Origin: Paenibacillus sp. E222
GTDB taxonomy: Bacteria > Bacillota > Bacilli > Paenibacillales > Paenibacillaceae
Direction of reading: 5' to 3'
Length of the DNA: 64,000 nucleotides
NCBI RefSeq assembly: GCF_013401555.1
Contig: NZ_CP058552.1
Span: 3,720,001 to 3,784,000, forward strand
Shown here: one piece after another, positions 30,254 through 39,355 of the stretch
Numbering within the stretch: the first letter of the stretch is position 1
Layout of the letters: each line of letters starts with the position of its first letter
The notes under the pieces: model-generated
The model's input: only the letters and a program-made list of their open reading frames with translations
What the model was told of the DNA's origin: nothing
The model's database searches: none
Translations under genes and position numbers: made by a program

Positions 30254-30764
30254 CATGCTCGGTGCCGTCATCATTCTGCTGGCCAGTACCCTAGCCGGAT
30301 TCTACAAGGCGAGGCAGTATGCCTTGAGGCCAAGACAACTGCGAGAATTAATCGCTGCTCTTCAGCGGTTGATGACAGAGATTAACTACGGGCTGACCCC
30401 GTTGCCTGATGCTATGGGGAAAATGGGGGCCCAGACAAAAGAGCCTGTTCGGACGCTGTTCCTCCACGCAGCCAAGCAGATGGAGCCACCTCATGGACAC
30501 ACTGCTCGTGAGAGTCTTCAGTCTGGTATAGAAGAGGCGTGGGGAAGATCAGCCATGAAGGCGGACGAGCGGGAGGTCATGCTGCAATTGAGCTTCAGCC
30601 TTGGCACCAGCGATCGTCAGGATCAGACCAAGCACATCTCGTTAGCCATTCAGCAACTAATGCATGAGGAATCCCGCGCCCAAGCCGATCAAATGAAATA
30701 TGAACGAATGTGCCGCAGTCTCGGGATGCTTGTCGGAGCGTTAATCGTCATTCTGATCTTCTGA
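30246..30764 (+). CDS. spoIIIAB: Stage III sporulation protein AB
   Basis: 172 residues from TTG 30246, which overlaps the spoIIIAA stop by eight bases and has GGAGGTGA at 30233-30240. N-terminal helix MLGAVIILLASTLAGFYKA, a helical middle resembling GspF-type platform domains, and a C-terminal membrane anchor LGMLVGALIVILIF. It is a membrane component of the SpoIIIA channel. Confidence 0.93.
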   Translation: MVNMLGAVIILLASTLAGFYKARQYALRPRQLRELIAALQRLMTEINYGLTPLPDAMGKMGAQTKEPVRTLFLHAAKQMEPPHGHTARESLQSGIEEAWGRSAMKADEREVMLQLSFSLGTSDRQDQTKHISLAIQQLMHEESRAQADQMKYERMCRSLGMLVGALIVILIF

Positions 30765-30793
30765 AATAGCCGGGATAGTGAGGTGCCAAGGTC

Positions 30794-30997
30794 ATGAATT
30801 TAGAAGTGAACGCAATCTTTCAAATTGCGGGCATCGGAATCATCATTGCAATGATTCATACGGTGCTGAAACAAATGGGAAAGGAAGATATGGCTCACTG
30901 GGTGACCGTGATCGGATTTGTCGTTGTATTGTTCATGGTGGTCCGAATGCTGGACAGCCTGCTGCAAGAGATCAAATCGATATTTCTTTTTCAATGA
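30794..30997 (+). CDS. spoIIIAC: Stage III sporulation protein AC
   Basis: 67 residues with two hydrophobic helices (about 9-28 and 35-55) and the conserved GIGIIIAMIHTVLKQMGKEDMA. Small membrane subunit of the SpoIIIA complex, 29 bases after spoIIIAB. Confidence 0.94.
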   Translation: MNLEVNAIFQIAGIGIIIAMIHTVLKQMGKEDMAHWVTVIGFVVVLFMVVRMLDSLLQEIKSIFLFQ

Positions 30998-31029
30998 AAA
31001 CGGTCATGAAGCCGGGATGGTGGTGACCT

Positions 31030-31419
31030 GTGGAAATTATCCAAGTTGTAGGTCTGGCGCTCATCGCAACGGTGCTCATTCTAGTTATCAAAGAACAGAA
31101 GCCGATGTTCGCTTTTCTGATAGCTGCTGCTACCGGCATCGTGATCTTCATGCTGCTGATTGGCAAGATTGGCGCGGTGATCGAGGTGTTGAAACGGCTT
31201 GCCGAGAATTCAGGCATGGAGAGCATTTATCTGAAAACTGTACTGAAAATTATAGGCATAGCGTACATTGCTGAATTCGGCGCACAGATTGTCAGGGATG
31301 CAGGCCAGGAGAGCATTGCTTCTAAAATTGAACTTGCTGGCAAGGTGCTGATCCTTGTACTCGCGATACCCATCATCAGCATTATTATCGAAACCGTCAT
31401 GAAGCTGATGCCGGTATAG
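31030..31419 (+). CDS. spoIIIAD: Stage III sporulation protein AD
   Basis: 129 residues from GTG 31030 with GGTGGTGA upstream. Three to four membrane helices with the conserved ENSGMESIYLKTVLKIIGIAY, homologous in its first half to SpoIIIAC. Membrane subunit of the mother cell-forespore channel. Confidence 0.94.
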   Translation: MEIIQVVGLALIATVLILVIKEQKPMFAFLIAAATGIVIFMLLIGKIGAVIEVLKRLAENSGMESIYLKTVLKIIGIAYIAEFGAQIVRDAGQESIASKIELAGKVLILVLAIPIISIIIETVMKLMPV

Positions 31420-31440
31420 AGGGAGGCGTGCGGACTTCAT

Positions 31441-32631
31441 ATGAAAATGATGCATCACAAGCCGCAGTGGCGCCTTACCTTCGTGCTGACGCTGTGTTTT
31501 CTATTTGCCATCATGGGACAGGTGGCCGCTGGTTCTCCCTCGGGAGAGTGGATGCAGCAGCAGGCTGACCAGCTTCCCAAGGATCAGGTGGAAAAATACT
31601 GGGACCAACTCATGCAACAATACGGCGGTTTTTTTCCGGAAGGAAAAACGCCTTCCTTTATGGATATGTTAATGCCCGGCAATGAAGGGTTTAGCCTGAA
31701 GTCGGTGTTTATAGCGATTGGAACCTTCATGCTTCATGAAATTTTATATAACGGCAAGCTTCTGGTCACGATTGTGATGCTGAGTGTGCTGAGCATGATT
31801 CTGGAGACGTTGCAGACCGCTTTTGAGAAAAACAATATTAGCAAAATCGCTTATTCCATTTGTTACATGGTCATTATTATCATCGCCATAAACAGCTTCA
31901 GTGTGGCGATTGGATACGCCAAGGATGCCATTGCCAGCATGATCAACTTTATGATGGCCATGGTGCCCCTGTTGTTTACACTGCTGGCTTCCATGGGAAA
32001 TGTCATTACCGTTTCTGTGACTCATCCGCTGATCATTTTCATGATTCATCTGGTCGGTACATTGATCCACATGCTGGTGTTCCCGCTACTCTTTTTCTCA
32101 GCCGTATTACATCTCGTCAGTTCCTTGTCCGACAAGTACAAGCTTACACAGCTGGCAGATCTCTTACGGAATATTAGTGTAGCTCTGCTCGGTATACTGC
32201 TTACGATGTTCCTGGGCGTAATTTCGGTGCAGGGGGCATCGGGCTCCGTGGCAGATGGTGTCAGTCTGAAAGCGGCGAAGTACATCGCAGGCAACTTTGT
32301 CCCCATTGTCGGCAGAACGTTTGCGGATGCAACGGACACGGTGATCACAGCGTCACTCCTGGTGAAAAATGCAATCGGACTAACGGGTGTCATCATCATC
32401 TTGTTTTTATGCGCGTTTCCTGCACTTAAAATTCTGACGTTAGCCCTGATCTACAACATAACTGGCGCGATCATGCAACCGTTAGGAGATACGCCGATTG
32501 TAGGATGTCTGCAAGCGATAGGTAAAAGCATGCTTTACGTATTTGCAGCACTTGCTGCTGTCGGACTGATGTTTTTTCTGGCAATCACGATCCTACTAAC
32601 CGCAGGCAATCTGACCGTCATGATGAGATGA
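31441..32631 (+). CDS. spoIIIAE: Stage III sporulation protein AE
   Basis: 396 residues with an N-terminal signal-like helix (11-30), a short extracytoplasmic segment and about seven further membrane helices after residue 85. Polytopic subunit of the SpoIIIA complex, which contains FDVGPRT-free, non-enzymatic membrane sequence only. The order in the operon and the length match B. subtilis. Confidence 0.94.
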   Translation: MKMMHHKPQWRLTFVLTLCFLFAIMGQVAAGSPSGEWMQQQADQLPKDQVEKYWDQLMQQYGGFFPEGKTPSFMDMLMPGNEGFSLKSVFIAIGTFMLHEILYNGKLLVTIVMLSVLSMILETLQTAFEKNNISKIAYSICYMVIIIIAINSFSVAIGYAKDAIASMINFMMAMVPLLFTLLASMGNVITVSVTHPLIIFMIHLVGTLIHMLVFPLLFFSAVLHLVSSLSDKYKLTQLADLLRNISVALLGILLTMFLGVISVQGASGSVADGVSLKAAKYIAGNFVPIVGRTFADATDTVITASLLVKNAIGLTGVIIILFLCAFPALKILTLALIYNITGAIMQPLGDTPIVGCLQAIGKSMLYVFAALAAVGLMFFLAITILLTAGNLTVMMR

Positions 32632-32661
32632 GGGGATGCTCGATAGAAAGGGGCTGGAAGG

Positions 32662-33540
32662 ATGGGGTGGCTGAGCAGCTGGCTCCGGGAATTGATCATG
32701 ATAGTTCTGCTGGCGACTTTCGTGGATATGTTATTGCCCAACAGATCCATGGAACGCTATGTCAAGCTTGTGCTGAGCCTCCTTATCCTGCTAACCCTGT
32801 TATCGCCTATAACAAAGCTCTTGAAAAGTGATCCTGTTGGCGAGCTTAAGCGAGCGATGACCGCCATGGATTCGCCATCGGATGGAAATGCAACACTTGA
32901 ACAGATTTTGGCTCAGGGCAGGCGGCTGCAATCCAATGAACAGGAACAATCGCTGCAATGGACAGCCAAAGAGCTGGCTAACGTAATGAAAGGGCAAATT
33001 GAAGAAACAACCGGGGAGCGAGTGCAGTCTGTTGAGGTAAAGCTCGCCATGAGTACTACTAAGCCGGAGACGGACTTGACTTCCTCGGTGGAACTTCCGG
33101 TGATCCAGTATGTTTTGGTGGAGATGACAGGTGAGGCAGCAGCGGGGAAAGTCAGCCTCAACACAGATCAGCAGGAAGCAGCGGCAACGACAACACCGAT
33201 ATTCGAATCTGACCCGGAATCCGAAGCCACTGAATCACCTCCAGTAAAGGAGCCAATCCAGATTGGTCAGATTGAGGTCCCTGATGTACAGATCGAGGTG
33301 AACAGTGGCAGCAATCATGAAAGTAGCATGGGTAAGGGTAACTCTGGCGAACCGCAAAATGGACAGGGAGCTGACTCCACACCTGTGTCGGGTGGGCAGG
33401 CAGAGACAAACTCTCAGCAAGGACAGACGTCCTCCCGATCTGAACGAGCAGTACAAATAATTACGCTATTGACAGAGAAGTGGGATATCGATGCCAACAA
33501 AGTACAGGTGAAAGAAAAGAAAAGCGCTTCGGCGCTGTAA
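32662..33540 (+). CDS. spoIIIAF: Stage III sporulation protein AF, expanded
   Basis: 292 residues, against about 206 in B. subtilis. The N-terminus has two membrane helices (LSSWLRELIMIVLLATFVDMLL and the LLSLLILLTLLSPI region), and the C-terminus ends with the conserved EKWDIDANKVQVKEKK. Between them, about residues 165-255 are a Glu/Ser/Gln/Pro-rich low-complexity insert that accounts for the extra length. The core ring-building fold would be residues 75-165. Component of the channel. Confidence 0.92.
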   Translation: MGWLSSWLRELIMIVLLATFVDMLLPNRSMERYVKLVLSLLILLTLLSPITKLLKSDPVGELKRAMTAMDSPSDGNATLEQILAQGRRLQSNEQEQSLQWTAKELANVMKGQIEETTGERVQSVEVKLAMSTTKPETDLTSSVELPVIQYVLVEMTGEAAAGKVSLNTDQQEAAATTTPIFESDPESEATESPPVKEPIQIGQIEVPDVQIEVNSGSNHESSMGKGNSGEPQNGQGADSTPVSGGQAETNSQQGQTSSRSERAVQIITLLTEKWDIDANKVQVKEKKSASAL

Positions 33541-33555
33541 GAAGGAGGGTATCCG

Positions 33556-34194
33556 ATGAGGCAATGGCTCAAAAAGATGGAAAGCTGGCTCGGCGGAGGA
33601 GAAGGCGGGCAGCGGCGCAGTCAAACCTTTCGCTGGCTGATTATCCTTGGTTTGATCGGTGTCGGAATTATGCTGTTCAACTCTTTCGTCAATGTCAAAA
33701 AGATTGATTCCGAAAATATCGGTCGCGAGCCTCCTGATCCGGCTACATCCATGGCATCCATACAGGCGGATCCGACGGATCAGAATCCATTTCAGGCGAT
33801 AGAGATCGCATTTGAGGACAAGATCAAGGGTGTGCTGGAAAATATCGTTGGTGTGGGAACTGTTGATGTGATGGTGACCGTGGATTCTACAGAGGAGCTT
33901 GTTGTACAGCGTAATGTGAAGGATTCGCAGCAGCTCACCGAAGAAACGGATGCAAACGGGGGAAAGCGACATATGACGCAATATACCCGGGATGGCGAAA
34001 TTATAACGTATGAAATATCAGGGGATCAGACACCGATTGTCACGAAAAAGCTCAAACCGCAGATCCGGGGCGTGCTTGTCGTTGCCAGAGGTGCAGAGAA
34101 CAAGGTTGTGAAGGACCTGATTACAGATGCTGTGGAAAAAGGACTGAATGTTGCGGCCTACCGGATTTCGGTTGTTCCGCGCAAGCAGGATTAG
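33556..34194 (+). CDS. spoIIIAG: Stage III sporulation protein AG
   Basis: 212 residues. One membrane helix at about 27-48 (FRWLIILGLIGVGIMLFNSF) and an extracytoplasmic ring-building domain containing IVGVGTVDVMVTVDSTEELV and IRGVLVVARGAENK. In B. subtilis this subunit forms a large ring in the intermembrane space. ATG 33556 has GAAGGAGG upstream. Confidence 0.95.
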   Translation: MRQWLKKMESWLGGGEGGQRRSQTFRWLIILGLIGVGIMLFNSFVNVKKIDSENIGREPPDPATSMASIQADPTDQNPFQAIEIAFEDKIKGVLENIVGVGTVDVMVTVDSTEELVVQRNVKDSQQLTEETDANGGKRHMTQYTRDGEIITYEISGDQTPIVTKKLKPQIRGVLVVARGAENKVVKDLITDAVEKGLNVAAYRISVVPRKQD

Positions 34195-34259
34195 TCCAGA
34201 ACATGTATCACAAAATTTGATTGTCATAAGAATGAAGCCAATTCGAGGAGGAAGTTCTA

Positions 34260-35111
34260 ATGAATAACAAACGTCAAACGGTATGGCTCGTATCCATGCT
34301 GAGTCTGATGGTCATTTTGTCCGCCTATTACCTGTTCACTGAAGATTCCGGTCCGATTAATACGCCTGTAGCTGACAGCACCCAGGTGGATGGTATGAAG
34401 CAAGGAGAAGCGAAGGAAACGGCTGGAATCCTTGATCCGACAGAAGGTCTGGTTGTGAATGAAGTGGTGAATGGCGGCGAAGTTACAGGCACTGAAGGAG
34501 ATCAAACGGCAGCTGAATCTGTGGATAATCCTGCGGTTGTAGACGGTAAAGAAGCTGGAGACACCGAGAAATCACCAGCTGCGGAATCCGGCGAGAAACA
34601 AGGTGAAGCGGGTAAAGGCAGCGAGAAAGGTACAGACAAAGGTACAGACAAAGGCGCAGTAACCACCCCTGAGACAAGTACTGGAACAGAAGGCAGCGCA
34701 ACGAAAACCGATGAGGACGTTCTCAAAGAGATGGAGGAGCAGAATACGGCAGCGTCTGCGAGCAGCCAGTTCCAGAACTACCAGTGGCAGCGTGAGGAGA
34801 GCAACAATCGCAAGTATGAAGAACTTATGACCGTTGCGGGTGATCTGAGCAAAACACCAGAAGAAAATGCCAAAGCAACAGAGCAGCTTCGTACGCTGGA
34901 AGAAAAAGAAGCCAAAATCAATGGCATCGAAGAAACCCTGTCACAACAGTTTGCCAATGCCATCGTTCAGGAGGATGCCGACAAGTATAAAGTTGTTGTT
35001 CTCAGTGACAAACTGGATGTAAAACAGGCGGTTTCCATTGTGGATCTGGTTATGAAAGAACTGGCTGTATCCCAAAATAAAATCAGCGTGCAATACGTGA
35101 CAGAACAGTAA
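34260..35111 (+). CDS. spoIIIAH: Stage III sporulation protein AH
   Basis: 283 residues, longer than the roughly 218 of B. subtilis. One N-terminal helix (about 7-24), then a long low-complexity Glu/Gly/Lys/Thr linker (about 40-155) and a YscJ/FliF-like ring domain (about 165-283) that would bind forespore SpoIIQ across the septum. The operon terminator follows. Confidence 0.94.
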   Translation: MNNKRQTVWLVSMLSLMVILSAYYLFTEDSGPINTPVADSTQVDGMKQGEAKETAGILDPTEGLVVNEVVNGGEVTGTEGDQTAAESVDNPAVVDGKEAGDTEKSPAAESGEKQGEAGKGSEKGTDKGTDKGAVTTPETSTGTEGSATKTDEDVLKEMEEQNTAASASSQFQNYQWQREESNNRKYEELMTVAGDLSKTPEENAKATEQLRTLEEKEAKINGIEETLSQQFANAIVQEDADKYKVVVLSDKLDVKQAVSIVDLVMKELAVSQNKISVQYVTEQ

Positions 35112-35114
35112 TCT

Positions 35115-35172
35115 AAAAAATGGAAAAGTAGCCCCGAGAACTGGATCAGATCTCGGGCTCTTTCCATTTTTA
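35115..35172 (+). terminator. Terminator of the spoIIIA operon
   Basis: AAAAATGGAAAGTAGCCCCGAGA-type arm (35115-35140) pairs with TCTCGGGCTCTTTCCATTTTT (to 35171), giving a long stem followed by T residues. Confidence 0.85.
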
Positions 35173-35174
35173 AT

Positions 35175-35188
35175 GATTATGATATAAT
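35175..35188 (+). promoter_or_regulatory. Likely promoter of accBC
   Basis: Extended -10 element TGATATAAT with TATAAT at 35183-35188; the -35 is weak. No FapR-type palindrome was recognised near it. Confidence 0.5.
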
Positions 35189-35244
35189 ACATAAAGCCAT
35201 ATGACCGTCCTAGTGAGACTGGCATGATGCCGAAGGAGTGAATA

Positions 35245-35715
35245 ATGGAAATGTTTAAATTGAGTGAGATCAAAGAGCTGATCAAACTGGTAGATGAAAG
35301 TTCCGTTCAAGAGTTGGAAATTGAAAACGAAGGATCACGGTTGTCGATTCGCAAACCGGGTAAAACCGAGTATGTTCAGGCAGCTGCTATTCAACCGCAA
35401 ATGATTGCTGCACCACAGGTGCAACCCGCTGCAGTGGTGGCTGAGGCTGCTCCTCAAGTCGATACTACAAGTCATTTACATAAAATTGTATCCCCGATGG
35501 TGGGTACTTTTTACAGAGCTTCCTCGCCGGAAGCGGGTCCTTTTGTAAGCGCTGGTGATAAAGTTGTTGAGAAAACAACGGTATGTATCATTGAGGCGAT
35601 GAAGCTGATGAACGAGCTTGATGCTGACATCAAGGGAGAAATCGTTGAAGTGCTGGTTGAGAACGGACAGCTGGTTGAGTATGGACAACCCCTGTTCCTG
35701 GTGAAACCGGAATAA
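35245..35715 (+). CDS. accB: Biotin carboxyl carrier protein of acetyl-CoA carboxylase
   Basis: 156 residues. N-terminal helix [14 protein letters not shown], an Ala/Pro/Gln-rich hinge (about 48-75) and a biotinyl domain (80-156) with the biotinylation motif EAMKLM. It carries carboxybiotin between AccC and the transferase for malonyl-CoA synthesis. It lies 55 bases before accC. Confidence 0.97.
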   Translation: MEMFKLSEIKELIKLVDESSVQELEIENEGSRLSIRKPGKTEYVQAAAIQPQMIAAPQVQPAAVVAEAAPQVDTTSHLHKIVSPMVGTFYRASSPEAGPFVSAGDKVVEKTTVCIIEAMKLMNELDADIKGEIVEVLVENGQLVEYGQPLFLVKPE

Positions 35716-35770
35716 CGGTTATAACCGCATAACGGCAACTGCATGAGCTTCGAAGGAGGACAATAACGAA

Positions 35771-37114
35771 ATGAAATTTCAAAAAATACTGATTGCGAAC
35801 CGTGGCGAAATTGCGGTACGTATTATTCGTGCCTGTCGTGAAATCGGCATTTCGACGGTAGCAGTCTATTCGGAAGCGGATAAAGACTCCCTGCATGTTC
35901 GTCTCGCAGATGAAGCGTATTGTATCGGGCCTACACTTTCGAAAGACAGTTATCTAAACTTCACCAACCTGATGAGTGTAGCTACACTGACAGAATGTGA
36001 TGCGATCCACCCAGGTTATGGATTCCTGGCAGAGAACGCTGATTTTGCAGAAATCTGTGGTTCCTGCAATATTACGTTCATCGGCCCTTCTCCAGAAGCC
36101 ATTACCAAAATGGGTGATAAGGCTGTCGCCAAACAAACGATGAAGGATGCAGGTGTTCCTGTCATTCCGGGATCCGACGGTTTGGTTGAAAATATGAATG
36201 AAGCCATTATGATTGCTAGAGATATTGGATATCCTGTCATTATCAAAGCTACCGCTGGTGGTGGAGGTAAAGGGATTCGTATTGCTGAAGATGAAGAGGC
36301 GCTGATCAAACAAATTACAGCTGCCCAGCAGGAAGCACAGAAAGCTTTCGGCAATGCCGGAGTATATCTGGAGAAATTCCTGACAGGCATGAAGCACGTG
36401 GAAATTCAGATCATTGCAGACAAACATGGAAATGCAGTGCATCTGGGCGAGCGTGATTGTTCTGTTCAGCGTCGACGTCAAAAGCTGGTGGAAGAAGCAC
36501 CTTGTCCAATCATCTCCGAAGATGTGCGTACATTGATGGGAGAAGCCGCAGTAAGGGCAGCGCTTGCGGTGAATTACTCGGGAGCAGGTACACTTGAGTT
36601 CTTGCTCAGCCCTAACGGTGAATTCTATTTCATGGAAATGAATACACGTATTCAGGTTGAACACCCTGTAACTGAAATGGTTACTGGCGTGGATTTGATC
36701 CGCGAAATGATCTCGGTAGCTGAAGGCAATCCGCTTTCATTCCGTCAGGAAGATGTTGTGATCAATGGCTGGTCCATTGAGTGCCGTATCAACGCAGAAG
36801 ATCCGGACCGTAATTTTATGCCGTCACCAGGCAAAATTGGTTTCTATCTTGCACCAGGAGGACCGGGTGTACGTGTAGATAGTGCAGCTTATCCGGGATA
36901 CACGATCTCTCCTTATTATGACTCCATGATCGCCAAATTGATCGTGTGGGGAGCAAACCGTGAAGAGGCTATCGCGAAGATGAAGCGTGCATTGGCTGAA
37001 TTTGCGATTGAAGGCATTTCCACAACGATTCCTTTTCATCAGAAATTGCTGGAGCATCCAACGTTTGTTCGTGGGGACTTTGATATCAAATTTCTTGAGG
37101 AAAATGAGATTTAA
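35771..37114 (+). CDS. accC: Biotin carboxylase of acetyl-CoA carboxylase
   Basis: 447 residues. ATP-grasp carboxylase with N-terminal [19 protein letters not shown], the glycine-rich ATP loop [12 protein letters not shown], and the catalytic [14 protein letters not shown]. It carboxylates the biotin of AccB using ATP and bicarbonate. Ribosome site GAAGGAGG upstream of ATG 35771. Confidence 0.97.
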   Translation: MKFQKILIANRGEIAVRIIRACREIGISTVAVYSEADKDSLHVRLADEAYCIGPTLSKDSYLNFTNLMSVATLTECDAIHPGYGFLAENADFAEICGSCNITFIGPSPEAITKMGDKAVAKQTMKDAGVPVIPGSDGLVENMNEAIMIARDIGYPVIIKATAGGGGKGIRIAEDEEALIKQITAAQQEAQKAFGNAGVYLEKFLTGMKHVEIQIIADKHGNAVHLGERDCSVQRRRQKLVEEAPCPIISEDVRTLMGEAAVRAALAVNYSGAGTLEFLLSPNGEFYFMEMNTRIQVEHPVTEMVTGVDLIREMISVAEGNPLSFRQEDVVINGWSIECRINAEDPDRNFMPSPGKIGFYLAPGGPGVRVDSAAYPGYTISPYYDSMIAKLIVWGANREEAIAKMKRALAEFAIEGISTTIPFHQKLLEHPTFVRGDFDIKFLEENEI

Positions 37115-37132
37115 AAGGTATATTGGGCTTGT

Positions 37133-37161
37133 TTGTCATAATGTAGCCCAAATGATATAGT
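37133..37161 (+). promoter_or_regulatory. SigA promoter before the yqhY leader
   Basis: TTGTCA (37133-37138) and TATAGT (37156-37161) with a 17-base spacer, which would start transcription near 37168 directly before the structured leader. Confidence 0.7.
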
Positions 37162-37167
37162 ATGTAA

Positions 37168-37335
37168 TAATAAGAGCGCATGTCTCCTGCAGAGGATAAG
37201 CCGCCGCACATACGCGGATGAAGTTGCAGGAGTTCCGGTAAAGCCGGACCGGAAGGGTTCTGAAGGCCAGGTAGGCCTGAGCACCAGCGCCCTGACGGAT
37301 GGCCGCAAACTTATTTCGCGAAAGGTGTGTTGAAC
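37168..37335 (+). ncRNA. Candidate structured leader RNA upstream of yqhY
   Basis: About 165 GC-rich bases with at least three consecutive stems: CTCCTGCA (37184-37191) with TGCAGGAG (37225-37232), enclosing CCGC/GCGG; TTCCGG (37233-37238) with CCGGAA (37249-37254); and GGTTCT.AGGCC with GGCCT.AG.ACC around loop AGGTA (37257-37285). A fourth weaker pairing (GCG/CGC) reaches 37306. No T-run follows; a TTTCGCGAAA palindrome (37314-37323) abuts the ribosome site. I do not match it to a known riboswitch class. It could control translation of yqhY. Confidence 0.55.
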
Positions 37336-37339
37336 AGTT

Positions 37340-37750
37340 ATGAGTACACTGCCGACAGAATTTGAACGAACGGATATCGGTGAAATCCAGATCGCACCTG
37401 AAGTTATTGAAGTGATCGCTGGACTGGCTACAGTTGAAGTTAAAGGTGTTGCAGGCATGAGCGGTGGATTCGCTGGTGGATTTGCTGAATTGCTTGGTCG
37501 CAAAAACCTTTCCAAAGGCGTTAAGGTTGAAGTAGGTCAGCGTGAAGCTGCTGTGGATGTTTCCGTTATTATTGAATATGGTTACCGTCTGCCACAGGTG
37601 GCTACCGAAATTCAACAGAACGTGAAGCGCTCCATTGAGAACATGACAGGATTGAATGTGAATGAAGTGAATGTGCACATTCATGACGTTCAGTTCAAGA
37701 GCACCGAGAAAGTGGAAGAAATCGACCTGAACAGTCAGCGCGTAAAATAA
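37340..37750 (+). CDS. yqhY: Asp23/Gls24 family protein YqhY
   Basis: 136 residues with the Asp23 family core GEIQIAPEVIEVIAGLATVEVKG and NVKRSIENMTGLNVNEVNVHIHDV. The family is membrane-associated through AmaP, which follows in this locus. In B. subtilis yqhY lies with accBC and its loss selects mutations in acetyl-CoA carboxylase genes, so a role in lipid homeostasis is likely. Here it has its own promoter and leader. Confidence 0.92.
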   Translation: MSTLPTEFERTDIGEIQIAPEVIEVIAGLATVEVKGVAGMSGGFAGGFAELLGRKNLSKGVKVEVGQREAAVDVSVIIEYGYRLPQVATEIQQNVKRSIENMTGLNVNEVNVHIHDVQFKSTEKVEEIDLNSQRVK

Positions 37751-37752
37751 AA

Positions 37753-37797
37753 GAAGACAGATTCCCCCGGCATCACTGCCGGGGGTTATCCCGTCTT
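37753..37797 (+). terminator. GC-rich hairpin between yqhY and amaP
   Basis: CCCCCGGCA (37764-37772) pairs with TGCCGGGGG (37777-37785), extended by AAGAC/GTCTT outside. The following TTATCCCGTCTT is a poor T-tract, so it may attenuate rather than stop transcription. Confidence 0.5.
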
Positions 37798-37898
37798 GGA
37801 CAGGTCTTCATAATAACCGTAAGCTTGCACCTGAGGGTTATCCTTTTGCCAAAGGGCAGGTTAAGCCATGTTAGTGAGCAAGGGAGGCTGTGCAGTTC

Positions 37899-38438
37899 GT
37901 GGCTAAAATACTGGATCGGCTTCTGTTGTTTATATACAGCATAAGCGTTGGAGCAATATCGGCAGCAGTCATACTTCTTATCAGTGGTGTGCTGCCTTAC
38001 GAATTGAATTACCAGCAGGAACAAAACGTCATTATTGCGGCGGTAGTTGCAGCAGCGATTTTGTTTATCCTGAGTTTGCGATTTTTCTACATCTCGGTTC
38101 GGCGTGATCGTGCTTCATTGCCATCTGTAGATCAGCGTACTGAGTATGGTGATGTGCAGATTTCGATGGAAACGATTGAAAATCTCTGTCTCAAAGCAAC
38201 TTCCCGTTTCCGGGGAGTTCGTGATGTCAAAGCTCGTATTCGTGTGGTTGAATCCGGACTGGAGATTATGATCCGTGCAGTAGTGGATGGCGAGACGCCA
38301 ATCCCGACGCTGACAGCCGAACTGCAGAAGGCAATACATGATCATGTACAGGAGATTACGGGTATCCCGGTTTCTTTTGTCACCGTGTATATTGCCAACG
38401 TTACCCAGTCGCCTAACTACAAGAGTCGAGTGGAATGA
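37899..38438 (+). CDS. amaP: Alkaline shock response membrane anchor protein AmaP
   Basis: 179 residues from GTG 37899, 11 bases after GGGAGG (37882-37887); the GTG at 37890 is too close to it. Two N-terminal membrane helices (about 8-30 and 45-70) and a cytoplasmic Asp23-like domain (VRDVKARIRVVESGLEIMIRAV). It anchors Asp23-family proteins such as YqhY at the membrane. Confidence 0.88.
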   Translation: MAKILDRLLLFIYSISVGAISAAVILLISGVLPYELNYQQEQNVIIAAVVAAAILFILSLRFFYISVRRDRASLPSVDQRTEYGDVQISMETIENLCLKATSRFRGVRDVKARIRVVESGLEIMIRAVVDGETPIPTLTAELQKAIHDHVQEITGIPVSFVTVYIANVTQSPNYKSRVE

Positions 38439-38452
38439 GGTGAGTTTCACTG

Positions 38453-38686
38453 ATGCTGTGGAGAGAGATTTGGGATAGTCACAGAGGCCGAATTACTGGA
38501 ATTGTCGGCGGCATCTTTTTTGGATTTCTTTATGTATGGATCGGTTTTTGGGATATGTTGTTCTTTGCACTCTTGGTGTTCATCGGTTATACGTTGGGCA
38601 GACGAAGCGACTCGAAGCTGGGCTCGTTCATTCCCTGGAGGGAATGGGGGCAATGGCTTGGTGATCGCTGGCGTCCCTTTAAGTGA
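38453..38686 (+). CDS. DUF2273 small membrane protein
   Basis: 77 residues with two hydrophobic helices (about 16-33 and 34-52, GGIFFGFLYVWIGFWDMLFFALLVFIGYTLGRRSD) and a Trp-rich basic tail. DUF2273 proteins occur with AmaP and Asp23 proteins. It starts 14 bases after amaP, so the three are one unit. Confidence 0.88.
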   Translation: MLWREIWDSHRGRITGIVGGIFFGFLYVWIGFWDMLFFALLVFIGYTLGRRSDSKLGSFIPWREWGQWLGDRWRPFK

Positions 38687-38881
38687 GCCACCTGAACCCT
38701 GCAATATGTTTCTTCCGAAAATAGAGCTGTAGTTTAGGTTGCCCGTTTTTTGGAGGAAACGATTGCAGGTTTTTTTGTGAAAAGGGATAACAATATAATA
38801 AGATCTCTGATTCCATCAAAGATTTTATATTTTAAAATAAGCATGATGACGCTCCACAGGGAGCGCTGCAGGAGGCAGGAC

Positions 38882-39334
38882 ATGAAAAGACGTTTGGCAA
38901 GGGAAATTGCAGTACAAAGTCTGTATCAGATGGAAATGAATGAAGTGGGCGCAGCTGAAGCCGTGAATATGCTGATCAATGAAGCCGCTGAAGACAATGA
39001 AACTGAAGTGGTTATTCATGATGCAGATGTAATGCGTACCTACGTGACCGAAATGGTACAGGGCGCATGGAACAATAAAGAAGCGATTGACGGATTGTTG
39101 GTCGATTATTTGAAAGGCTGGCAGATTAGCCGTCTGTCACGTGTAGATCGCCAGATTTTACGGCTTTCCACGTATGAAATGGTGTTCCGTGATGATATTC
39201 CGGCAAAAGTATCTGTCAACGAAGCGATTGAATTGTCCAAGTATTTTGGTACAGATGAATCGGGTAAGTTCGTTAACGGCGTACTTGGGCGCATGATTCA
39301 GGAAGTCAGCACCATCAAAGCAAAACTGTCTTAA
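38882..39334 (+). CDS. nusB: Transcription antitermination factor NusB
   Basis: 150 residues from ATG 38882 after GCAGGAGG. The all-helical NusB fold is seen in MKRRLAREIAVQSLYQMEMNEV and VDRQILRLSTYEMVFRDDIP, ending VNGVLGRMIQE. With NusE (S10) it binds boxA RNA in rRNA antitermination. A TATAAT at about 38794-38799 may be its own promoter. Confidence 0.95.
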   Translation: MKRRLAREIAVQSLYQMEMNEVGAAEAVNMLINEAAEDNETEVVIHDADVMRTYVTEMVQGAWNNKEAIDGLLVDYLKGWQISRLSRVDRQILRLSTYEMVFRDDIPAKVSVNEAIELSKYFGTDESGKFVNGVLGRMIQEVSTIKAKLS

Positions 39335-39355
39335 GTTACAATTAACTACAGTGCG

